DNA of 64,000 bases from Klenkia marina (lineage in GTDB: Bacteria; Actinomycetota; Actinomycetes; Mycobacteriales; Geodermatophilaceae), in the NCBI RefSeq assembly GCF_900101025.1, contig NZ_FMUH01000002.1, forward strand, positions 124,001 through 188,000, read 5' to 3'. This document shows positions 1 through 8,424 of this stretch, piece after piece. The notes beneath the pieces are model-generated. The model was not told the origin of the DNA and did not search any database. It was given only the letters and a program-made list of their open reading frames with translations. Each line of letters begins with the position of its first letter. Within the stretch, counting starts at the first letter, position 1. The translations under genes and the position numbers were made by a program.

Positions 1-100
1 CGCGGTCGACCGCGCCCGGTGGTCGGGGGCGGGCGCGCGGCGCCGTCGCACCGTCGAAGTGCACCATGCCGATCGGGATTGTCTGCTACTGTGCTCGGCA

Positions 101-179
101 GGTCACGAGTGCCAGCGCGAAGCCCCGGCTCGCTGGCCGGCAACCCTTCCACCGCGATGGGGTGCTCCGGGTGACGACC
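101..179 (+). promoter_or_regulatory. SAM-IV riboswitch aptamer
   Basis: The segment opens with GGTCACGAGTGCCAGCG, runs through GGCCGGCAACCC and a GGGGTGCTCCGGGTGACG block, and closes with GACC that pairs with the opening GGTC. This is the order of conserved blocks I know from the actinobacterial SAM-IV class, which senses S-adenosylmethionine and turns off sulfur or methionine genes. A -10-like TACTGT at 87-92 would start transcription just before the aptamer; I see no clear -35. The aptamer reads into the class V aminotransferase at 253. A second copy lies on the other strand at 8253-8330. Class assignment is from memory of the consensus, not a covariance search. Confidence 0.87.
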
Positions 180-181
180 TG

Positions 182-231
182 GCGGCTGCGCAGCGCAGCC
201 GCAAGCGCGGGCCCGGCCTCCGGGCGGGCCC
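182..231 (+). promoter_or_regulatory. Expression platform hairpins after first SAM-IV aptamer
   Basis: Two bases after the aptamer lies a perfect 8-bp hairpin, GCGGCTGC/GCAGCCGC (182-189 with 195-202). A second one, GGGCCCG/CGGGCCC (209-215 with 225-231), ends about 10 bases before the CAGGAG ribosome site of the 253 gene. There is no T-run, so control of translation initiation or of a Rho-type stop is more likely than a classic intrinsic terminator. That mechanism is inferred. Confidence 0.55.
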
Positions 232-252
232 CTGGACCGCCAGGAGCACCCC

Positions 253-1608
253 ATGTCCCTCGCCCTCGACTGCCGTCCCACCGCCGCCCTGCTGCCCACC
301 GCCGGCGCCCGGGTCCCGCTGGTCACCGGCGGCACGGTCGACTACGCCAACCTCGACGTCGCCGCCAGCTCCCCGGCCCTGGCCTCGGTCGCGGCGAGGG
401 TGGCGGAGGCGCTGCCGCTCTACGCCAGCGTGCACCGCGGCGCCGGCTACCTCTCGCAGGTCTCCACCGCGCTGTACGAGTCCGCCCGCGACACCGTGGC
501 CGCGTTCGTCGGCGCCCGCGACGACGACGTCTGCGTGTTCACCCGCAACACCACCGACAGCCTGTCGCTGCTGGCCGGGTGCCTGCCCGCCGACGGCGCC
601 GTCCTGGTCCTGGACGTCGAGCACCACGCCGACCTGCTGCCCTGGCAGCAGCGCTCGCGCGACCTGTGCGACGTGCTCACCGCTGCGCCCACCGTCGCAG
701 GCACGCTCCAGCTCCTGGCCGACGCGTTGGCCGCCCGCCGCTACGTGCTGGTCGCAGTGACCGGCGCCTCCAACGTGACGGGGGAGTCGCTGCCGCTGCG
801 CCGGGTGGCCGACCTCGCGCACGACCACGGCGCCCTGCTGCTCGTCGACGGCGCCCAGCTGGTACCGCACCGCCGGTTCTCCCTGGCCGAGTCCGGCGCC
901 GACTGGGTGGCCTTCTCCGGGCACAAGCTCTACGCCCCCTTCGGCACCGGTGCGCTGGTCGGCCGCCGCGACTGGCTGGACACCGGCCGGCCCTACCTGC
1001 CCGGCGGCGGCGCGGTCGCCCAGGTCGACGTCGGGGCCACCACCTGGGTCGCCGCCCCGCACCGGCACGAGGGCGGCTCGCCCAACGTGCTGGGTGCGGT
1101 CGCGCTGGCCGCCGCCTGCGACGCCCTGTCCGCGGTGGCTCCCGGGGCCCTCGAGCAGCACGAGCGGGAGCTGCGCGGTCGTCTGGTCGAGGGGCTGGAC
1201 GACGTCGCGGGCGTGCGGCTGCTGCGCATCTGGTCGGACTCGGTCGACCCCACCGGCGTCGTCTCCTTCACCGTCGACGGGGCCGACCCGGGCCTGGTGG
1301 CCGCCTACCTGTCGGCCGAGCACGGCATCGGCGTCCGCGACGGCCGGTTCTGCGCCCACCCGCTGCTCGCCCGGCTGGGCGTCGCCGGCGGCGCGCTGCG
1401 GGCCAGCGTCGGCGTCGGCACGACCTCGGACGACGTCGACCGCCTCGTGGCCGCGGTCGCCCGGTTCGTCACCGAGGGCCCGTCCGTCGAGTACGCGGTG
1501 GTCGACGGCCGGCACCAGCCGGTGGCCGACCCCCGCCCGGTCGCCGGACTGGCGGGGGCCGATCTGTCCGCGGTGGCCCGAGGTGCCGGGTGCGGCCCGA
1601 CCCGGTGA
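253..1608 (+). CDS. Class V aminotransferase, cysteine-desulfurase-like
   Basis: The 451-residue protein is a PLP enzyme of the SufS/CsdA fold. Lys225 in SGHKLYAPFGTG is the expected Schiff-base lysine, preceded by the VDGAQLVPH strand whose Asp contacts the pyridine nitrogen and whose Gln lies over the ring. ATG 253 follows CAGGAG with good spacing. It is the first gene behind a SAM-IV riboswitch, so its product probably belongs to sulfur amino acid metabolism, moving or releasing sulfur from cysteine or a related compound. The C-terminal extension (about residues 415-451) is poorly conserved in appearance. The exact substrate cannot be told from the sequence. The OsmC gene follows 66 bases later, probably on the same transcript. 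Confidence 0.85.
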   Translation: MSLALDCRPTAALLPTAGARVPLVTGGTVDYANLDVAASSPALASVAARVAEALPLYASVHRGAGYLSQVSTALYESARDTVAAFVGARDDDVCVFTRNTTDSLSLLAGCLPADGAVLVLDVEHHADLLPWQQRSRDLCDVLTAAPTVAGTLQLLADALAARRYVLVAVTGASNVTGESLPLRRVADLAHDHGALLLVDGAQLVPHRRFSLAESGADWVAFSGHKLYAPFGTGALVGRRDWLDTGRPYLPGGGAVAQVDVGATTWVAAPHRHEGGSPNVLGAVALAAACDALSAVAPGALEQHERELRGRLVEGLDDVAGVRLLRIWSDSVDPTGVVSFTVDGADPGLVAAYLSAEHGIGVRDGRFCAHPLLARLGVAGGALRASVGVGTTSDDVDRLVAAVARFVTEGPSVEYAVVDGRHQPVADPRPVAGLAGADLSAVARGAGCGPTR

Positions 1609-1674
1609 ACTGACCCACGCACTCCCGCCGAACCCCGGCGGAGCACCGACCTTCCGACCCGAGGAGATTCATCC

Positions 1675-2145
1675 ATGGCCACCCGGCCCAAGGCGAGCGT
1701 CGTCCCCTTCACCAACCACGCGGAGGGCACCGGCGTCGCGCAGACCGTCACCGTCGGCGGCGACGCCGGCCACGTCTTCGACGTCGACACCTACCCGGCC
1801 TTCGGCGGCGCGGACGCGCAGCCCAGCCCGCTGTCCTACGTGCTGGGCGCGTTGACCTCCTGCAACCAGATCACCGCCTCGATCGTGGCCAAGGAGCTCG
1901 GGGTGACCCTCGGCGCCTGGACCTTCGACGTGCAGGGCGACCTCGACACCGCCGTGATGGTCGGCGGCGAGCAGGGCAACGCGAACTTCGACGCGGTCAC
2001 CGTGCGGGCGACCGTGCAGACCGATGCCGACGACGAGACCTTCGCGAAGCTGCAGGCCGAGACCGAGCGCCGTTGCCCGGTCACCCAGCTCTTCCAGCGC
2101 TCCGGGCTGGAGTACTCGAGCGACTGGACCCGCGCCGCGCTCTGA
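1675..2145 (+). CDS. OsmC/Ohr-family protein
   Basis: The 156-residue protein has the OsmC layout: an N-terminal strand region, then SPLSYVLGALTSCNQITASIVAKELG with the first redox cysteine on the central helix, and a second cysteine near the C-terminus in RRCPVTQLFQRSG. Proteins with both cysteines reduce organic hydroperoxides with thiols. GAGGAG lies 7 bases before ATG 1675. It follows the riboswitch-controlled aminotransferase, which fits OsmC-like proteins found in sulfur and thiol operons. Its 3' end overlaps the convergent EamA gene by 65 bases. Confidence 0.85.
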   Translation: MATRPKASVVPFTNHAEGTGVAQTVTVGGDAGHVFDVDTYPAFGGADAQPSPLSYVLGALTSCNQITASIVAKELGVTLGAWTFDVQGDLDTAVMVGGEQGNANFDAVTVRATVQTDADDETFAKLQAETERRCPVTQLFQRSGLEYSSDWTRAAL

Positions 2146-2992
2146 CCGACCGCTGGTGCTGGCCGAGCGCGATGCCGGCCAGCGCCAGCGCGACCCCGGC
2201 CCACTGCCGGGCGTCGAGCACCTCCCCGAACACCAGGCAGCCCAGGGCGACCCCGGTGAGCGGGTTGAGCAGCCCCACCAGGCCGACGGTGCCGGTGGGC
2301 AGGTGGGCCAGGCCCGCGAACCAGCAGACGAACGCGAGCGCGGTCGCCACCAGGGTCACGTAGCCGAACCCGAGCAGGGTGGGGACGTCGACCGGCGGCC
2401 ACTCGTCACCGGTCGCCCACGCCGCCACCGCCAGTGCCGCGCCCCCGGCCACCAGCTGCCACGACGTCGTCGCGACCAGGTCGGTGCCGTCGCTCCACCG
2501 CCGCGCCAGTACGAACCCGACGGACGACGACACCATCGCCGCCACCGCGCAGAGCACGCCCAGGGGGTCGACCCCGGCTGCGTCCCCGAGCAGCAGCAGG
2601 CCCACGCCCAGCACCCCGACCGCTCCGCCGACCAGGTGGGCCGGAGCCGGGTGCTGTCCGAGCAGCGCCCAGGCCAGCAGGGTCAGCGCGACCGGTGACG
2701 TGGCCATCACCGTCGAGGCCACGGCGGAGGGCAGGAGCTGCGCGCTCTCGTAGACCAGCAGGAAGAACAGCCCCACGTTCAGCCCTCCGAGCACGGCCGA
2801 GCGCCACCACCACGCGCCGCGGGGCAGCCGGCGGACCACGGCGAGCAGCAGGATCCCGGCCGGCAGGGCGCGCAGGGCGGCGCCGGTGAGCGGCTGGTCG
2901 GGCGGCAGCAGGTGGTGGGTGACCACGTAGGTCGACCCCCACGCGACCGGCGCGACGGCGGTGACCAGTGACCAGCGCCGCATGTCTTCCAT
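2081..2992 (-). CDS. EamA/DMT-family transporter
   Basis: The 303-residue product has about ten hydrophobic segments in two similar halves of five, the drug/metabolite transporter architecture. It probably exports a small metabolite or drug across the inner membrane; the substrate is unknown. Two ATG codons are possible, 2992 (MEDMRRW) and 2983 (MRRWSLV). Both lie inside the first operator palindrome shared with the divergent MarR gene, so the transporter is very likely under that repressor. The last 65 bases overlap the 3' end of the OsmC gene on the opposite strand. Confidence 0.85.
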   Translation of the reverse strand: MEDMRRWSLVTAVAPVAWGSTYVVTHHLLPPDQPLTGAALRALPAGILLLAVVRRLPRGAWWWRSAVLGGLNVGLFFLLVYESAQLLPSAVASTVMATSPVALTLLAWALLGQHPAPAHLVGGAVGVLGVGLLLLGDAAGVDPLGVLCAVAAMVSSSVGFVLARRWSDGTDLVATTSWQLVAGGAALAVAAWATGDEWPPVDVPTLLGFGYVTLVATALAFVCWFAGLAHLPTGTVGLVGLLNPLTGVALGCLVFGEVLDARQWAGVALALAGIALGQHQRSVRARRGSSRSSTPARSAGRAG

Positions 2993-3021
2993 GGAAGACA
3001 CTATGGCTTCCGTGGAAGGTA
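2983..3021. promoter_or_regulatory. Twin MarR operators between EamA and marR genes
   Basis: A perfect 18-bp palindrome, TGTCTTCCATGGAAGACA (2983-3000), is followed by a weaker copy, TGGCTTCCGTGGAAGGTA (3004-3021). Their centres are 21 bp apart, two helical turns. They cover the start of the EamA gene and the likely promoter of the MarR gene, with -10-like TATCGT at 3020-3025. Tandem MarR-type sites on one face of the helix suggest cooperative dimers repressing both directions. Confidence 0.75.
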
Positions 3022-3032
3022 TCGTCCAGTCC

Positions 3033-3533
3033 GTGGACCGCGTCGCACACATCCAGGCCGAGTGGGCGCGCGAACGCCCCGACCTCGACGTCTCCCCGCA
3101 GGGGGTGATCGGCCGGCTGCACCGGCTCGCCGGGCACCTCACCGAGCAGCTCGTGGTGGTCTACCGCCGGCACGGGCTGGGCGAGGGCGAGTTCGACGTC
3201 CTGGCCACCCTGCGCCGGGCCGGGCCGCCGTTCGCCCGGGCGCCGGGGGAGCTGGCCGCGCACACCATGGTGACCACCGGGGCGATGAGCAAGCGGCTGG
3301 ACCGGCTGGAGCGGGACGGACTGGTCCGCCGCACCCGCGACGACGGCGACGGCCGCGGCCGGGTGGTCAGCCTGACCGACGCCGGACGGCGGGTGGTCGA
3401 CGCCGCGTTCGCCGACCACATGGCGAACGAGGCGCGGCTGCTCGCCGACCTCGACCCCGCCGACCGCGCCGCGTTGGAGGCGATCCTCACCCGCTGGCTG
3501 GCCGAGGTCGAACCCCCGGGCGCCCAGCATTGA
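3033..3533 (+). CDS. MarR-family transcriptional regulator
   Basis: The 166-residue winged-helix protein contains ELAAHTMVTTGAMSKRLDRLERDGLVRRTRDDGDGRGRVVSLTDAG, the recognition helix followed by the wing of MarR repressors. I chose GTG 3033 (VDRVAHIQAEW) because it lies 8 bases past TATCGT, as in leaderless actinobacterial genes, and leaves the operators upstream; ATG 3003 is the alternative. It is divergent from the EamA exporter and shares twin operators with it, so it most likely represses itself and the exporter until a ligand binds. Confidence 0.85.
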   Translation: MDRVAHIQAEWARERPDLDVSPQGVIGRLHRLAGHLTEQLVVVYRRHGLGEGEFDVLATLRRAGPPFARAPGELAAHTMVTTGAMSKRLDRLERDGLVRRTRDDGDGRGRVVSLTDAGRRVVDAAFADHMANEARLLADLDPADRAALEAILTRWLAEVEPPGAQH

Positions 3534-3610
3534 TCAGGGGGGTGCGCAGAAGTCCATCCCCCTCCACCAGAGTTCGTGGCGGGGGATGGACTCCTGTGCA
3601 CCCCCTGATC
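3532..3610. terminator. Long bidirectional inverted repeat between convergent genes
   Basis: Arms of about 30 bases begin GATCAGGGGG and end CCCCCTGATC, enclosing an inner AGTCCATCCCCC/GGGGGATGGACT stem and an 18-base loop. Only one bulge and two mismatches interrupt the pairing. The left arm starts inside the stop codon of the MarR gene, and the right arm ends 22 bases before the stop of the convergent binding-protein gene. There is no T-run. Acting as a two-way terminator is the simplest reading. Confidence 0.6.
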
Positions 3611-3631
3611 GACGGTGCGGGGGAGCGGGCG

Positions 3632-4621
3632 CTAGGAGGCGACCGCCGGGTTGAGCTCGGGGGCGTCCACCGCCTCGTCGCCGAGGCCCCAGCGCTCGAG
3701 GGTCTCGGCGTAGGTGCCGTCGTCGAAGGCGTGCTGCAGCGAGGCCTGGATCGCCGCGGCCAGCCCGTTGCCCTTCAGCGTGGTCGCCGCGACGTAGGTG
3801 GTGTTCGGCCAGCCGGCGTTCACCGTGCCCACGACCTCGACGTCGCCGACCGACTCCTGGTACACCGCGTTCGGGTTGGGCCCGAGGTAGGTGTCGAGGC
3901 GACCCGACTGGATGGCCAGCAGGGCGTCGGCGGCGCTCACGTAGTACTCCAGCGTCGCGGGGGCCTTGCCCTCGGCCTCCAGCTGGGCGTTCCAGTCGAG
4001 CAGGATGCGCTCCTGGTTGGTGCCCGAGCCCACGCCCACCGACAGGCCGGAGATGCCCGCGGCGTCGGCGATGTCCAGCCCGCTGTCGGGAGCCGCGACG
4101 AAGGCCATGATCCCCTGTCGGTAGGTGGCGAAGTCGAACAGCTGCAACCGCTCGGCGTTGACCCCGACGTTGGAGAACACGGCCTCCAGGTCGCCGGACT
4201 GCACGCCCAACGGCCATGACTCCCATGTCGTGTTGACCACCTCGAGCTCCAGGCCGAGGCCGTCGGCGACGAGTTGGGCGATGTCGACCTCGCTGCCCAC
4301 CACCGTGCCGTTGTCGTCGGCCAGGAAACCCAACGGCGGGTCGCCCGCCCCGTTGACACCGACCCGCAGGACGCCGTCCTCGGCGATGTCGGTCGGCACC
4401 AGGGCAGCGGCGTCCGGGTCCTCGTCGGTGCGCACCCGGTCGGCCTGCTCGGGCGAGGTGTCCACCACCAGGGCCGAGGACGGTACGTCGGAGGACCGCG
4501 CCTCCTGCTCGATCTCCGCCGAGCTCGTGCACGAGGTCAGCAGCAGGACGGCGGCCAGCGGGAAGGCCGCGACGAGCCGGGACAGACGAACGCGTTCCAC
4601 GTGGAACCTCCGGGAGGTCAT
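3632..4621 (-). CDS. ABC transporter solute-binding lipoprotein (second copy)
   Basis: The 329-residue product has a signal peptide with a lipobox, LLLTSC, so it should be a membrane-anchored extracytoplasmic receptor. The remainder is the family 3 amino acid binding fold (SBP_bac_3): GVLRVGVNGAGDPPLGFLADD, GSEVDIAQLVADGLGLELEVV and LFDFATYRQGIMAFV. Its ATG overlaps the stop of the paralogous binding-protein gene upstream. The two are clearly related through their whole length, including the acidic linker after the lipobox. This is the last gene of the SAM-IV-controlled transporter operon. Confidence 0.87.
   Translation of the reverse strand: MTSRRFHVERVRLSRLVAAFPLAAVLLLTSCTSSAEIEQEARSSDVPSSALVVDTSPEQADRVRTDEDPDAAALVPTDIAEDGVLRVGVNGAGDPPLGFLADDNGTVVGSEVDIAQLVADGLGLELEVVNTTWESWPLGVQSGDLEAVFSNVGVNAERLQLFDFATYRQGIMAFVAAPDSGLDIADAAGISGLSVGVGSGTNQERILLDWNAQLEAEGKAPATLEYYVSAADALLAIQSGRLDTYLGPNPNAVYQESVGDVEVVGTVNAGWPNTTYVAATTLKGNGLAAAIQASLQHAFDDGTYAETLERWGLGDEAVDAPELNPAVAS
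4594..4607. other. parS-like palindrome
   Basis: GTTCCACGTGGAAC is a perfect 14-bp palindrome matching the core of the ParB site consensus TGTTNCACGTGNAACA; the flanking bases are C and C rather than T and A. It lies in the 5' end of the second binding-protein gene, encoding FHVE, with the unusual codons GAA and, just after, GTT and CGT. The same 14-mer occurs at 34449, and a 15-of-16 match at 44971. Confidence 0.55.
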
Positions 4622-5601
4622 CAGGCGCCCAGACCGGGCGGGTTGAGCTGGGAGGAGTCGACGGCCTCGGCGGAGAGGCCCCAGCGAGCCAGGACGTCGG
4701 CGTACGTGCCGTCCTCGATGGTGTGCTGGATCGCCGCCTGGAAGGCCTGCGCGTAGCCGTTGCCCTTGACCGTCGTCACCGCGATGTCGGCGGTGGCCGG
4801 CCACCCACCGCTGGTCGTGCCGGCGACGGCGAAGTCCTGCGGGGAGGTGGCGGCGCTGTAGGCGGCGGTCGGGTTCGGGCCGACGTAGGCGTCGAGGCGG
4901 CCCGACTGCAGGGCCAGGACGGCGTCGTTGTAGCTCTGGTAGTAGTCGACGGTGACCGGCTCGAGCCCGTTGTCGACGTTCTCCTGGTTCCAGGCCAGCA
5001 GGATCTGCTCCTGGTTGGTGCCCGAGGAGACCCCGACGGTGAGGCCGGCGATGTCGGGGGCGGAGGAGATGGACAGCCCGGAGTCGGCGCCGACCAGCCA
5101 GCCCAGCACGTCGGACCGGTAGGTGGCGAAGTCGTAGAGCTGCTTGCGCTCCTCGGTCACGGTGACGTTGGAGATCACGGCGTCGACGTCGCCGGACTGC
5201 ACCGACAGCGGCCAGTTCGACCAGTCGTTGACCACGAACTCGACCTCCAGGCCGAGCGCGTCGCCGAAGATCGTGGCCAGGTCGGTCTCGCTGCCGACGA
5301 CGGTGGCGTTGTCGTCGGCGTAGAACGCCAGCGGCACCGCCCCCTGGGTCACCGAGACCCGCAGGACGCCTTCGTCGAAGGCCCCCGCCGGCAGGAGAGC
5401 GGCGGCCTCGGGGTCGAGCGTGGAGTGGATGCGCTCCTGGTCGGGGCTGGTGTCCACCGAGATCGCGGTGCCGGAGGCGCCGGCGTCCGCCGTCCGGGCC
5501 TCCTCCTCGATGTCGGCGCTGCTGCTGCACGCCCCGAGGGCCAGGAGTGCGGCGGTGGCCAGGGACAGTGCGACGGTGCTGCGTCGCAGGTGTGCAGTCA
5601 C
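4621..5601 (-). CDS. ABC transporter solute-binding lipoprotein (first copy)
   Basis: The 326-residue product carries a signal peptide with lipobox LALGAC, then the family 3 amino acid receptor fold: GVLRVSVTQGAVPLAFYADD, GSETDLATIFGDALGLEVEFV and LYDFATYRSDVLGWLV. It starts with GTG 5601 behind AGAGGAAC. A 129-base space separates it from the ATPase gene upstream. The ligand is probably a sulfur amino acid or cystine, because the operon sits behind a SAM-IV riboswitch; that assignment is inferred from context only. Confidence 0.87.
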   Translation of the reverse strand: MTAHLRRSTVALSLATAALLALGACSSSADIEEEARTADAGASGTAISVDTSPDQERIHSTLDPEAAALLPAGAFDEGVLRVSVTQGAVPLAFYADDNATVVGSETDLATIFGDALGLEVEFVVNDWSNWPLSVQSGDVDAVISNVTVTEERKQLYDFATYRSDVLGWLVGADSGLSISSAPDIAGLTVGVSSGTNQEQILLAWNQENVDNGLEPVTVDYYQSYNDAVLALQSGRLDAYVGPNPTAAYSAATSPQDFAVAGTTSGGWPATADIAVTTVKGNGYAQAFQAAIQHTIEDGTYADVLARWGLSAEAVDSSQLNPPGLGA

Positions 5602-5672
5602 GGTGGTCGTTCCTCTTCTGGGCGTGCTTCTACGGCGGACGACGCGGTCGCGACGCCCGGGCTCGTCGTCGG

Positions 5673-5722
5673 CCCTGCTGCAGGGGCCCGCGGCGAGCTC
5701 GCGAATCGTGGGGGCAGCAGGG
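5673..5722 (-). other. Inverted repeat between ATPase and binding-protein genes
   Basis: Arms CCCTGCTGC (5673-5681) and GCAGCAGGG (5714-5722) lie in the 129-base gap inside the transporter operon. A stem here could protect or attenuate the downstream binding-protein message, which usually needs higher expression than the permease. This is only a suggestion from position. Confidence 0.35.
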
Positions 5723-5730
5723 TCCTTCTC

Positions 5731-6506
<776 letters not shown>

Positions 6507-6510
<4 letters not shown>

Positions 6511-7487
6511 CGGGCCACCGGGTCCTGGCCGGAGGTGGCCGCGGCACCGACCGGGCGCACCCGGGAGAGGCCGGCGGTGAGGTTGCCACGCAGTCGTTGC
6601 AGCGGTGTCGGCGGCAGCGTGCGCACCGCGCCGCGGGCGTAGTACCGCTCGACGTAGAACTGGATCACCGTCACCACGGTGGTCAGGACGACGTACCAGA
6701 TCGCGGCGACCACCAGCATCGGGAGCACCCGCTGCGTGCGGCCGTAGATGACGCTCACGGTGTAGAACAGCTCGCCCAGTGCCAGCACGTAGACGATCGA
6801 CGTGCCCTTGAACAGGCCGATGATCTCGTTCACCGCGGTGGGCACGATGGTGCGCATGGCCTGCGGCAGCACGATGCGGGTGGACTGCCGGCGGCGCGGG
6901 ATGCCCAGTGCGGCGGCGGCCTCGTGCTGGCCCTGGTCGACCGACAGGATGCCGGCCCGCACGATCTCGGCCGAGTAGGCGGCCTGGTGCAGTCCGAGAC
7001 CCAGGATCGCGGCGCCGAACTTGTCGATCAGCGACAGCGTCTCGAACGAGGCGAACGACGGGCCGAACGGGATGCCCACGTCGAGGGACTGGTACAGGTA
7101 GGCGAGGTTGTACCAGAGCAGCAGCTGCAGGATCAGCGGCACCGAGCGGAACACCCAGGTGTAGCCCCAGCTCACCGCGCGCAGCAGCGGCGACTGCGAG
7201 AGCCGCATGAGCGCCAGCACCGTGCCGAGCGCGAAGCCCAGCACCGCGGTGATCAGGGTGAGCTCGATCGTCATCCAGACGCCCTCGACGATCGAGACCT
7301 CGCCCAGGTAGGCCCAGACGACGCCCCACTCCCACCGGGGGTTCGTGATCAAGGAGTTCAGCACCATCGCCAGCAGGACGGCGACGACGGCGGTGGCCGC
7401 CCAGCGCCCCGGGTGCTTGGCCTTGACCACCCGCAGACCCTCGTAGGGGTTCACCTGGGTGGCGGGTCGGCTCTCCAGCAGCGTCAT
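6507..7487 (-). CDS. Polar amino acid ABC transporter permease
   Basis: The 326-residue membrane protein has about six hydrophobic segments and the HisM/TcyL-type coupling loop [33 protein letters not shown]. The segment [19 protein letters not shown] is characteristic of polar amino acid permeases. No second permease gene is present, so it probably acts as a homodimer. The ATG overlaps the stop of the GNAT gene (ATGA). The N-terminal 35 residues and the last 30 are hydrophilic extensions. Confidence 0.9.
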
Positions 7488-8014
7488 GGCAGGTCCTTCA
7501 CGAAGGGGTAGATGCGCTCGGCCACCGGCAGGGCGCGCAGGGTCTCGAGGTCGGTGGGGCGCGGGCCGTCGAACAGGGGGGTGTAGCCGGCGGCCAGGTA
7601 GAGGTCGCGGGCCTCGGGCTGGCGCGGACCGGTGGTCAGGAAGACGCGCCGGTGGCCGCTGGCGGCGGCGAGGGTCTCCAGCTCGACCAGCACCCGGCGG
7701 GCCAGGCCGCGGCGGCGGTGGGTGCCCGCCGTCCACATGCGCTTGACCTCGACGGTGCCGTCGTCCGGGTGCGGCATGAACGCGCCCCCGGCGACGGCGG
7801 CGCCGTCCTCGAGCAGCAGCACGAAGGCGCCGTGCGGGTCGACGAACAGCTCGGCCGGGTAGCGGCTCAGCTCGTCGGACGCACGGCCGAACAGGTCGCC
7901 GTAGCGGGTGTCGTACTCGACGGCGAGCTCGGCGAACAGCGGCACGGCCTGCGGGTCGTCGGGGTGCACGACGACGACCCGCAGGGCGTCGGCGGGCAGG
8001 AGGGATCGGGACAT
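7484..8014 (-). CDS. GNAT-family N-acetyltransferase
   Basis: The 176-residue protein shows the GNAT acetyl-CoA-binding region [33 protein letters not shown], where RRRGLA is motif A, followed by [21 protein letters not shown]. It is the first structural gene behind the leader peptide and SAM-IV riboswitch and overlaps the permease gene. Such acetyltransferases in sulfur amino acid import operons may acetylate the imported compound, but the substrate cannot be read from the sequence. Confidence 0.82.
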   Translation of the reverse strand: MSRSLLPADALRVVVVHPDDPQAVPLFAELAVEYDTRYGDLFGRASDELSRYPAELFVDPHGAFVLLLEDGAAVAGGAFMPHPDDGTVEVKRMWTAGTHRRRGLARRVLVELETLAAASGHRRVFLTTGPRQPEARDLYLAAGYTPLFDGPRPTDLETLRALPVAERIYPFVKDLP

Positions 8015-8081
8015 GCGGGGGCTCCGGGATCAGCGGGGTCACCCCGGGGCCGAGCCGGCCGGGGTGGGGTGCGGGAACAGG

Positions 8082-8186
8082 TCAGCGACAGAGCGCGCTG
8101 TCGGTGCGGACCAGGTCGATGACCGGCCGACCGACCAGGAGGAGGGCAGGGACCACCGACCGCGGCGCGGTTCCGGTCGTGTCCAT
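8082..8186 (-). CDS. Short Cys-containing leader peptide upstream of transporter operon
   Basis: This 34-codon frame starts at ATG 8186 behind GAGGAG and ends with VIDLVRTDSALCR just before its stop. The tail is nearly the same as that of the 25-residue peptide encoded divergently at 8425 (HVDLRRTGSALCR). Short actinobacterial ORFs with a VDLxRxxSALC ending commonly precede sulfur genes and are annotated as putative leader peptides. The Cys codon next to the stop could let ribosome stalling report cysteine supply. It lies between the SAM-IV aptamer and the GNAT gene, giving this operon two stacked sulfur sensors. The stalling mechanism is inferred. Confidence 0.75.
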   Translation of the reverse strand: MDTTGTAPRSVVPALLLVGRPVIDLVRTDSALCR

Positions 8187-8229
8187 GCGGGTCTCCTCGT
8201 TCCCCCACCGGGACGGCGGGGCTGCACTT

Positions 8230-8250
8230 GCGACGGACGGACGCCGTCGC
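8230..8250 (-). promoter_or_regulatory. Expression platform hairpin after second SAM-IV aptamer
   Basis: Read on the minus strand, GCGACGG and CCGTCGC form a perfect 7-bp stem two bases after the aptamer closes, followed by AAGTGC. The first riboswitch has a stem of different sequence at the same place, followed by AAGCGC. Conserved position with changed paired bases supports a functional hairpin. Confidence 0.6.
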
Positions 8251-8252
8251 CA

Positions 8253-8330
8253 GGTCGTCACCCGGGGCACCCCACCGCAGCGGAGGGTTGCCGGCCAGCG
8301 AGCCGGGGCTTGTCGCTGGCGCTCAGGACC
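8253..8330 (-). promoter_or_regulatory. SAM-IV riboswitch aptamer (minus strand)
   Basis: On the minus strand the element begins GGTCCTGAGCGCCAGCG, continues with AAGCCCCGGCTCGCTGGCC and GGCAACCC, and closes GGGGTGCCCCGGGTGACG then ACC. It matches the aptamer at 101-179 in nearly every conserved block and should repress the GNAT-permease-ATPase-binding protein operon when S-adenosylmethionine is plentiful. The likely start of transcription is immediately upstream, from the promoter at 8339-8368. Confidence 0.88.
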
Positions 8331-8338
8331 TGTGCGAG

Positions 8339-8368
8339 AACGTAGAGCTCCCCAGCCCATGTCGTCAA
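8339..8368 (-). promoter_or_regulatory. Promoter of the SAM-IV-controlled transporter operon
   Basis: On the minus strand a -35 TTGACG (8368-8363) and a -10 TACGTT (8344-8339) are separated by 18 bases. Transcription would begin within a few bases of the riboswitch 5' end. This is one of the more consensus-like promoters in the window. Confidence 0.6.
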
Positions 8369-8424
8369 ATCCGATCGACTTGGTGGAGAATGGCGACCGA
8401 GCCCGTCCAGGAGAGGAGGCCCAG

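Noticed and set aside
2081-2145. Overlap of OsmC and EamA 3' ends as a sign of an annotation error
   Set aside because: Both C-termini are needed or at least plausible and short convergent overlaps are possible; the last 20 EamA residues are simply an unconserved tail.
6511-7335. In-frame upstream extension of the ATPase gene
   Set aside because: The extra residues are low-complexity and antiparallel or out of frame with the well-conserved permease; GTG 6510 gives a normal 259-residue ATPase.
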